A DNA stretch of 7,376 nucleotides from NCBI GenBank assembly GCA_035574155.1, contig DATLZD010000080.1:1-7376 (forward strand). The letters are read 5' to 3'. A program made the position numbers and the translations under genes. Below, piece after piece: positions 1 to 5,116 of this stretch. The DNA is from HRBIN24 sp035574155. Its GTDB lineage: Bacteria; Chloroflexota; Dehalococcoidia; SM23-28-2; HRBIN24. A model generated the notes under the pieces. That model searched no databases, was not told the origin of the DNA, and saw nothing but the letters and a program-made list of their open reading frames with translations. Numbering within the stretch: the stretch's first letter is position 1; each line of letters starts with the position of its first letter.

Positions 1-639
1 ATACTGCGGGACCGGATGATATTCAACATGACGGAGGAGGAGTGGGACGCGGTCATAGCGGTGCACCTGAAGGGGACGTTCAACTGCACGCGACACGCCT
101 CGGTGCTGATGCGGCAGCAGCGCTATGGCCGCATCATCAACATCAGCTCCATCTCGGGCCTGCGGGGCAACGCTGGGCAGGCCAACTATGGAGCGGCCAA
201 GGCGGGGATAGCCGGGTTCACGCGGGTGGTGGCGCGGGACCTGGGGCGCTACGGCGTCACCTGCAACGCCGTGGCCCCGGCCGCGCTGACCCGCATGACC
301 ATCGGCCTGGCGGAGATGAGGGCCCAGCGGGGCCTGGCACCGCCACCGCCTGCGCAGCAGCTGGTGGAGCGGACGCCGGAGCACGTGGCCCCAATGGTCG
401 TCTTCCTGGCCAGCGACGAGGCCTGGAACGTCAACGGCAAGATCTTCCATGTAGCCGGCGGCCACATCTCCCTGGCCCACGAGGAAATGCCGGTCCGCCA
501 GCTGACCAAGGACGGGATATGGAGCATCGAGGAGCTGGCGGAGCTGGTTCCCCAGTTCCTGACCTACGACGTCCCTAACCCGGCACCGCCGCCCCCCGAC
601 CTGGAGATCCCGGGCCGTCCTGCCCGTCCCCAGGGGTAG
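1..639 (+). CDS. SDR-family oxidoreductase, 3' part (N-terminus outside window)
   Basis: This is the C-terminal 212 residues of a short-chain dehydrogenase/reductase, an NAD(P)-dependent oxidoreductase. The frame is open from base 1 (it begins ILRDRMIFNMTEEEW), so the ATG at 16 is internal and the Rossmann glycine motif lies upstream of the window. The catalytic residues are visible: serine in INISSISG (codon near 148-150), then YGAAK with Tyr at 187-189 and Lys at 199-201, the usual YxxxK spacing. The cofactor-side NAVAPAALTRMT segment follows, and FLASDEAWNVNGKIFHVAGG is the typical SDR C-terminal strand region. The position that is often Asn in the catalytic tetrad reads VHLKGTF. A C-terminal extension (WSIEELAELVPQF, then a Pro-rich tail) goes beyond a minimal FabG-like fold and recalls the hydroxyacyl-CoA dehydrogenase domains of MFE-2-type enzymes. 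Substrate unknown. The last 65 bases overlap the convergent GNAT gene. Confidence 0.9.
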   Translation: MLRDRMIFNMTEEEWDAVIAVHLKGTFNCTRHASVLMRQQRYGRIINISSISGLRGNAGQANYGAAKAGIAGFTRVVARDLGRYGVTCNAVAPAALTRMTIGLAEMRAQRGLAPPPPAQQLVERTPEHVAPMVVFLASDEAWNVNGKIFHVAGGHISLAHEEMPVRQLTKDGIWSIEELAELVPQFLTYDVPNPAPPPPDLEIPGRPARPQG

Positions 640-1171
640 GGGCGAGCCACTCGCGCCTCAGCTCCATGACCACGAAGCTGTGGCCGTTGCGGTGGGCCAC
701 GCCGCAGGGGCGGAAGCCCGCCTTCTGGAAGGCCCGCTGGGCGCGGACGTTCCAGTCCAAGGTGTGCAGGTAGAGGCGGCGCAGGTCGGTGGTGCGGAAG
801 AGGTGCCTGGCCAGGGCGCGCACGGCGTCGCTGCCGTAGCCGCGGCCCCAGTACTCCCGTCGGCCGATGCTAATGCCTATCTCGGCCTCCTTGCGCCAGC
901 GGTCCAGGTTGTAATACATGACGTTGCCGATGCGCTGCCCCGCCTCGTCCTCGATGGCCAGGTTGCGCTGGGGGACGTCGCTGAAGCGCATGTCCATCTC
1001 CCAGTGGCGGGCGAAATCGGCGAAGGACAGGCGCAGGGGCGGCGCTGCATCGAATCGGGCCAGCTCCTCGTCGGCCCGCCAGGCGTAGTCATCGACCACG
1101 TCGGCCATGCGCTTGCGGCGCAGGACGACGCGCCTGCCGCGTGCCACTACATCGTCCTGGGGGGTAATCAC
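575..1171 (-). CDS. GNAT-family N-acetyltransferase (RimJ/RimL-like)
   Basis: This 198-residue protein of the Acetyltransf_3 (RimJ/RimL-like) group would transfer an acetyl group from acetyl-CoA to an amine; the acceptor is unknown. The fold is readable in order: an N-terminal strand (RRVVLRRKRMADV, about residues 13-25), the central strand IGNVMYYNLD, EAEIGISIG (strand 4), and then the CoA pyrophosphate-binding loop YWGRGYGSDAV (about 107-117). The RLYLHTLDWNVRAQRAFQKAGF block (about 130-155) is the typical acceptor-side and C-terminal GNAT region. I chose the GTG at 1171 because it overlaps the Nudix stop as GTGA (1168-1171), with AGGAG about 11 bases upstream. The ATG at 1108 is an internal alternative. 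After MELRREWL the last roughly 22 residues are a Gly/Pro-rich tail encoded across the convergent SDR 3' end. That tail is probably unstructured. Confidence 0.88.
   Translation of the reverse strand: MITPQDDVVARGRRVVLRRKRMADVVDDYAWRADEELARFDAAPPLRLSFADFARHWEMDMRFSDVPQRNLAIEDEAGQRIGNVMYYNLDRWRKEAEIGISIGRREYWGRGYGSDAVRALARHLFRTTDLRRLYLHTLDWNVRAQRAFQKAGFRPCGVAHRNGHSFVVMELRREWLAPTPGDGQDGPGSPGRGAAVPG
622..643. terminator. Possible GC-rich hairpin at the convergent gene ends
   Basis: GCCC (622-625) can pair with GGGC (640-643), and CCC (628-630) with GGG (634-636), giving an interrupted stem around the SDR stop codon. It lies where two convergent transcripts meet, but there is no T-run on either strand and runs of C and G are common in this DNA. 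It is a weak candidate only. Confidence 0.2.
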
Positions 1172-1629
1172 GCCTGGCCTGTCTCCTGCAAGATCTGGGC
1201 CGCCTTGCGCACGACCTCTGCCTCGTTCTTGTAGGTGAGGCGGGCGAGGGCCTCCTCCAGCGGGACCCACTCCACCCGGTCGTATTCCCAGTCGTGTTGG
1301 TCGGTGCTGCCGCCCACCGGCTCCATCAGGTAATGGTGGACCCGCTTGTGGACCCTCACCCCCTCCTGGGGGCGGGCGAACCAGTACTCGATGGTGCCGA
1401 TCTTGCACAGGGGCCGCACCTGCAGCCCCGTTTCCTCGCCCACCTCCCGCACCGCCGCCTCCTCCAGCGACTCGCCGGGGGCAGGCGCCCCCTTGGGGAG
1501 CCCCCAAACGCCGTCGCGGGTGCGACCGCAGATGACCACTTCAATGCCGTTGGGCCCGCGGCGGAAGACGACGCCGCCGGCCGAGACGGCCTCTTCCACT
1601 GGTAGGCGTGTCCTGCGTTTAGCGTTCAT
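1168..1629 (-). CDS. Nudix hydrolase
   Basis: This is a 153-residue single-domain Nudix hydrolase, a Mg2+-dependent enzyme that cleaves nucleoside diphosphates linked to another moiety. The full Nudix box Gx5Ex7REUxEExGU is intact: G47, E53, R61-E62-V63, E65-E66 and G68-L69, within GAPAPGESLEEAAV and REVGEETGLQ. It is preceded by the usual first strand AVSAGGVVFRRG and the WGLPKG turn. The later IGTIEYWF and HKRVHHYL strands resemble the MutT/Ap4A-hydrolase-like branch, but the substrate cannot be read from the sequence. The ATG at 1629 lies inside the HEAT gene and overlaps its last codons by 11 bases; I see no good Shine-Dalgarno there, so translation is probably coupled to the gene upstream. 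The stop overlaps the GNAT GTG start. Family assignment is secure; the function is general. Confidence 0.93.
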   Translation of the reverse strand: MNAKRRTRLPVEEAVSAGGVVFRRGPNGIEVVICGRTRDGVWGLPKGAPAPGESLEEAAVREVGEETGLQVRPLCKIGTIEYWFARPQEGVRVHKRVHHYLMEPVGGSTDQHDWEYDRVEWVPLEEALARLTYKNEAEVVRKAAQILQETGQA

Positions 1630-2554
1630 CCAGGAAGGAGCGCAGGGAGAAGGGGTCCTCCCCGAACTCCAGCTCGGCCAGGGCCGCCTCGGCAGCGGCC
1701 CGGACGGCCGGCGACGGGTCTTCCAGGAGGGGGAGGAGCAGCTCCCGCGCCTCGCGACCGCCGATCTCGCCCAGGGCGGCGATGGCGGCCTCCCGCACCT
1801 CCTCGTCCTCGTCCTGCAGCAGGGGGGCCAGGTGGGGCACGGCAGCCTCGTCCCCAATGGCCCCGCAGGCCATGGCTGCCTCGTAGCGCAGCTCAGGGTC
1901 ATCGCTGGACAGCTCCCGCAGCAGCAGGGGCAGCCAGCGGGCCTCACCGCTACGCCCCATGGCCTGGAGGGCGCTGACCCGCAGCCGGTGGCGACCGCTC
2001 TCGAAGGCGGTGCGGATGGCCTCCCTCACCCAGGCACGGTCGGCGCAGTAGCCGATGGCCTCCAGGGCCCTGGCCCGCACCTCCTCGGCCTCGTCGGGAC
2101 TCTCGATGGCCCGGCGGAGGGCCCCCTCGATGGGCCGGAAGTGCCTCTCCCGCAAGTGGCCCACACAGTAGAGATGGACGAAGTTGCCCAGGGCCAGGGC
2201 GGCCTCGGCCCGCACCTGGGGCTCCGGGTCCGACTCCAGGACCTCCAGTAGCCGCCTCAGGACCTGTCGTCGCTGGTCGCCCCACAGCCCGCGGACGGCC
2301 AGCACTCGGACGTCGGCGTCGGGGTCTTCCAGTGCCATGAGGAAGACGGGGCTGAAGTCCAGGACAAAGTCCTCCTCCGAGAGCTCCACCAGTCTCTCGA
2401 CGATGCGGCGTCGACGGGACGTGTCGATGCGGGGCCAGAGGCGGGCCAGCTCGCCCTGCCGGGCCGGCGTCAGGTCGGAGAGCCTGGCCAGATGAGAGGC
2501 CCGCAGGGGCCTATGCGGTTCTGCCAGCTCCTCCAGGAGCGTTCCCCAGGACAC
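1619..2554 (-). CDS. HEAT-repeat protein
   Basis: This 311-residue protein is built almost entirely of tandem HEAT/PBS-lyase-like helical repeats. Recurrent units such as DPDADVRVLAVRGLWG (about 77-92), DPEPQVRAEAALALGNF (109-125), EEVRARALEAIGYC (157-170), DDPELRYEAAMACGAIGD (218-235), DEDEEVREAAIAALGEIGG (248-266) and DPSPAVRAAAEAALAELE (279-296) carry the D-xx-VR-xxA-xxALG pattern. No catalytic motif, signal peptide or membrane segment is visible, so it is probably a cytoplasmic protein-binding scaffold; its partner is unknown. The start is GTG at 2554, two bases past the tldE stop, with AAGGGA five bases upstream. This position suggests co-translation with tldE, though whether it works with TldD/E is only a guess. 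It resembles the HEAT proteins related to phycobilisome lyases, but nothing here indicates lyase activity. Confidence 0.88.
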   Translation of the reverse strand: MSWGTLLEELAEPHRPLRASHLARLSDLTPARQGELARLWPRIDTSRRRRIVERLVELSEEDFVLDFSPVFLMALEDPDADVRVLAVRGLWGDQRRQVLRRLLEVLESDPEPQVRAEAALALGNFVHLYCVGHLRERHFRPIEGALRRAIESPDEAEEVRARALEAIGYCADRAWVREAIRTAFESGRHRLRVSALQAMGRSGEARWLPLLLRELSSDDPELRYEAAMACGAIGDEAAVPHLAPLLQDEDEEVREAAIAALGEIGGREARELLLPLLEDPSPAVRAAAEAALAELEFGEDPFSLRSFLDER

Positions 2555-2556
2555 CG

Positions 2557-3876
2557 TTATCCCTTGGCGGCCACGCTGAGGCGGGCGAAGGCGATGGGGG
2601 GCACGTAGAGGGAGCCACCCACCCAGCGCCCGCGGCCCAGGGCCAGCAGGGCCTCGCCCAGGAGGCGGTGGACGTTGCCGGCCACCACCGTGTCCTTGAC
2701 CCTGCCTACCACTTCGCCACCCTCTATTTTATACCCCAGCAGCACGTTGCCCGAGAAATCGCCCCCGAGGACGTTGCCCTGGCCGGCGCCCATGAGCTGC
2801 TCCACCACCAGCCCCTCTCCCACCTCCCGCACCAGCTCCTCCAGCCCCTTCTCGCCCTCTGCGAACACCAGGCAGGAAGGGGAGATGCCGACCTGCCCCC
2901 CGGGCCCGCGGCTGCCATGGCCGGTGGGCTGGGCCCCGGCCAGCCCCGCCGTCTGCAGGTCGTAGAGGAAGTTGCGGACCACCCCCTCCTCCACCAAGGG
3001 CAGGCGGCGGCTGGCCACCCCCTCGTCGTCGCAGATGCGGCTGCCCGTCCGGTACGGACGTGTGGGGTCGTCCCACAGGGAGAAGCGGCGGTCGTAGAGC
3101 CCCTCACCCAGGCGACCAGCCAAGGGCGACTGCCCCTGCAGCACCATGCGCCCCGAGAAGGCTGTGACCAACGGCCCGACCAACGCCCCCGCTACCCCCT
3201 GGGGGGTGAAGACGACGGGCATCTCGCCGGTGCGGACGGTGGCGGTGCGCTCGGCCCAGCGGAGCTGCCTGAAGACCTCCTGGATGACCGACGAGCCGTC
3301 ACGGACGGCCTGGCAGGAGGCCTGGGAGTCGCCCACGAAGAGCATATCGGTCCCCCGCACCAGGGTGCCGTGCACCCCCAGGGAGAAGACGGTGCGACGG
3401 TACTCGAAGCGCCCCCCGTTGGAGTTGAGGCCCATCACGCGGTGGACGGCCTTGCGCACGCTGGCGTCGCACACCAGCTCCGGCTCCTCGCGGCGGACGG
3501 CATCGATGAGGGACTGGCCCAGGTGGACCATGTCGTCCAGAGGGAAGGCCTCCACCTGCGGGTCGTAGACCTCCACCGGGGGGTAGTTGTCGGTGGCGGG
3601 GAAGCTGAAGTGGGCCTCGGGGCCGTAGGGGGCGGCCTCCAGGGCCATTTCCGCCAGGCCCTCCAGGTCGCCGGGGCGGCTGGAGGAGGCGGCTCCCAGG
3701 CGCCCGCCGGCGATGACGCGCAGGGCCACCCCCGAAACCTGGCGGGCGTTGAGCTGCTTGAGGCGGTTGGCCTCGAAGAGGACGGGGGTCTCCTCGACCT
3801 CGGAGTAGAAGGCCTCCGCCTCCTGCGCCCCCCGCCGCAATGCCAGCTCTATAATGTTAGTAAGGTATGACTGCAT
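2557..3876 (-). CDS. tldE: TldE/PmbA family metalloprotease subunit
   Basis: This 439-residue protein is the TldE (PmbA) partner of TldD. In E. coli the two form a heteromeric peptidase that matures microcin B17 and is implicated in turnover of the CcdA antitoxin. Visible family features are the N-terminal EAEAFYSEVEETPVLFEANRLK region (about 18-40), VSGVALRVIAGGRLGAASSS (48-66), the central MPVVFTPQGVAGALVGPLV block (219-237), the DDEGVASRRLPLVEEGVV turn (283-300) and the C-terminal GDFSGNVLLGYKIEGGEVV strands (372-390). It has no HExxxH motif, as expected because TldD carries the zinc site. The ATG at 3876 sits 14 bases after the stop of the DarT-macrodomain gene. No clear Shine-Dalgarno is visible there; the gap holds a small hairpin instead. 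Downstream, the HEAT gene begins two bases after the stop. Length and ends look intact, so the inserted gene upstream has not truncated it. Confidence 0.92.
   Translation of the reverse strand: MQSYLTNIIELALRRGAQEAEAFYSEVEETPVLFEANRLKQLNARQVSGVALRVIAGGRLGAASSSRPGDLEGLAEMALEAAPYGPEAHFSFPATDNYPPVEVYDPQVEAFPLDDMVHLGQSLIDAVRREEPELVCDASVRKAVHRVMGLNSNGGRFEYRRTVFSLGVHGTLVRGTDMLFVGDSQASCQAVRDGSSVIQEVFRQLRWAERTATVRTGEMPVVFTPQGVAGALVGPLVTAFSGRMVLQGQSPLAGRLGEGLYDRRFSLWDDPTRPYRTGSRICDDEGVASRRLPLVEEGVVRNFLYDLQTAGLAGAQPTGHGSRGPGGQVGISPSCLVFAEGEKGLEELVREVGEGLVVEQLMGAGQGNVLGGDFSGNVLLGYKIEGGEVVGRVKDTVVAGNVHRLLGEALLALGRGRWVGGSLYVPPIAFARLSVAAKG
2560..2565 (-). promoter_or_regulatory. Ribosome binding site for the HEAT-repeat gene
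   Basis: AAGGGA on the minus strand lies five bases before the GTG at 2554. It is formed by the last tldE codons (AAG GGA) just before the TAA stop. It supports the GTG start and tight coupling to tldE. Confidence 0.6.
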
Positions 3877-3878
3877 GG

Positions 3879-3892
3879 GATAGTGATCTATC
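3879..3892 (-). other. Small perfect inverted repeat between the fusion gene stop and the tldE start
   Basis: On the minus strand GATAG-ATCA-CTATC forms a 5-bp stem with a 4-base loop. It includes part of the TGA stop of the fusion gene and ends two bases before the tldE ATG. It is too weak and lacks a U-run to be a terminator, but it occupies the space where the tldE ribosome binding site would be expected. It may be chance. Confidence 0.35.
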
Positions 3893-5090
3893 AGTCGTCT
3901 AATAAAAACTCACGCGAACGTTGGTCCTCTGGCACCTCTTTCTCGGCAGGGAGATATACTTCCACTGGAATGTCTAATCTACTCAATGACTTGCAAAGGA
4001 TCGGCCCCACATCTTTCCAATCCAGCCATCCTTCTCCACAGCCCAAGGCTGGAACAGCCAAAGATTTGATCCCCTCCTGCTTGTAATTTGCGACGATCCA
4101 ATCTAAGCCGCTCTTGATAGCATCGATATTCGCCCGCTCTCGCCAATGGTGCTTTGTGGGGAAAAGCAGGAACCAGGTCTCAGTATGACCGTTGGTCAAC
4201 CTAGATGGCTCGTCGGCCAAGTCGGCATCGATCGAGACCTCCCTGCGATAAAGGACTGGTCGCCCTAACTTGAGTTCCCCGGAACGGCAACGATCTTGGT
4301 AGTATACATACACTTCTGGGAATCGATATTTCGCGGTAGATGCTAGCCCCTTCCCCATCACTCCCACACAATTGACGCTGACCGTTAGGGTATGACATCG
4401 CGAAAAGAACATGTCCCCTTTGACAAGCGACAGAACATCGGTTAGCTGTCGACGATAAACTGGGGCAAAAAACATGTTAGGCTCCGGAACTATCCGCGGA
4501 ATGGGTACCCCCTCACGTTGGAGCAGCGTCTTGACGTGGGTTAAAACGTTGTTGCTGGCAACATATACGCATACTATGTTCGTAGGCTCGACTACATCAG
4601 GGATCAAGCATTCCGCCATCATCCTCCTTTTTGACCCGTCGGCACTCGCCCACCAGGGCCTCTCAAGAATGCCCTTGATATTGGAAATAGCGCGCAACCC
4701 ATCTAGTTTCGGGAGTATCCGTGATTCCTGATGGGCAGCGTTACCGTCAGAGATGAAAACGCCCTCTCGTTCCACCACATCTCTACGGATTGCCAAAACT
4801 GCGAGATTGTCTGTCCCACACTCAACTATGACGCGGTATAACATAGCATTTCGCGCGTTGAAGTACAGATTCACGAATGTCCATAAGGATCGTCCATCGG
4901 GAGCGACCTTTGCGCGTCTGAGAGCCATTATTTCTTCGTCGTAAATCGGGCTATAAGGAATTCGCTCGTTAATCACACGTTCGTGACACAAAATACCCCG
5001 TCTCAGGATTGAGGGCAGGTTGTTTATGTGCGTGATGTAGTACAAATTCTGAATGAAGGCCGGCAGCCTCATAGCGGGATCACTGCGCAT
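3891..5090 (-). CDS. DarT-type DNA ADP-ribosyltransferase fused to a DarG-type macrodomain
   Basis: A single 399-residue chain holds both halves of a DarTG-like toxin-antitoxin system. The N-terminal half is a DUF4433/DarT domain, which uses NAD+ to ADP-ribosylate DNA bases: LYYITHINNLPSIL (16-29), the RRAKV segment (58-62, a possible NAD-contact arginine), LYFNARNAMLY (75-85), SDGNAA (114-119) and RRMMAECLIP (155-164), whose Glu160 aligns with the catalytic glutamate of DarT. The first His of the usual YHITH is Tyr here. The C-terminal half (about 220-385) is a DarG-like macrodomain that would remove the ADP-ribose: LVKGDMFF, VNCVGVMGKGLA (Asn240), FPTKHHWR (310-317, Lys313 matching the DarG catalytic lysine) and ALGCGEGWLDW. 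The DarT-binding C-terminal domain of classical DarG is absent. I chose the ATG at 5090, which has AGG six bases upstream; a GTG at 5138 would overlap tldD and an ATG at 5072 is possible. GC content and codon use differ sharply from the neighbours, suggesting transfer. Confidence 0.88.
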   Translation of the reverse strand: MRSDPAMRLPAFIQNLYYITHINNLPSILRRGILCHERVINERIPYSPIYDEEIMALRRAKVAPDGRSLWTFVNLYFNARNAMLYRVIVECGTDNLAVLAIRRDVVEREGVFISDGNAAHQESRILPKLDGLRAISNIKGILERPWWASADGSKRRMMAECLIPDVVEPTNIVCVYVASNNVLTHVKTLLQREGVPIPRIVPEPNMFFAPVYRRQLTDVLSLVKGDMFFSRCHTLTVSVNCVGVMGKGLASTAKYRFPEVYVYYQDRCRSGELKLGRPVLYRREVSIDADLADEPSRLTNGHTETWFLLFPTKHHWRERANIDAIKSGLDWIVANYKQEGIKSLAVPALGCGEGWLDWKDVGPILCKSLSRLDIPVEVYLPAEKEVPEDQRSREFLLDD

Positions 5091-5116
5091 ATGATACCTA
5101 CTCAACGAGAAATCCT

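Larger units (their letters stand above)
3877..5116. other. Low-GC segment inserted between tldD and tldE
   Basis: The bases between the tldD stop and the tldE start are visibly poorer in GC: hand counts of 60-base lines inside gave 45-58%, against 65% and 82% in sampled lines of tldD and tldE. The change is abrupt at both gene borders. The segment contains only the DarT-macrodomain gene, with 26 bases before it and 14 after. No transposase, integrase, long terminal inverted repeat or tRNA gene is seen, so the mechanism of entry is unknown. Confidence 0.7.

Noticed and set aside
2668..3870. Long plus-strand frame of 400 codons opposite tldE
   Set aside because: Its product is a compositional shadow rich in Gly, Ala and His with no domain, and lies wholly opposite a conserved gene.
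3891..3960. A possible promoter for tldE in the AT-rich 3' end of the fusion gene (TATTAG-like -10)
   Set aside because: No credible -35 element at the right spacing; AT content alone explains the resemblance.
5070..5100. Partial similarity of the fusion gene start (TATCATATGCGCAGT) to the tldE start region (TATCCCATGCAGT), as a possible target-site duplication
   Set aside because: The match is short and needs two gaps and a mismatch; this is within chance and both sites are constrained by start codons.
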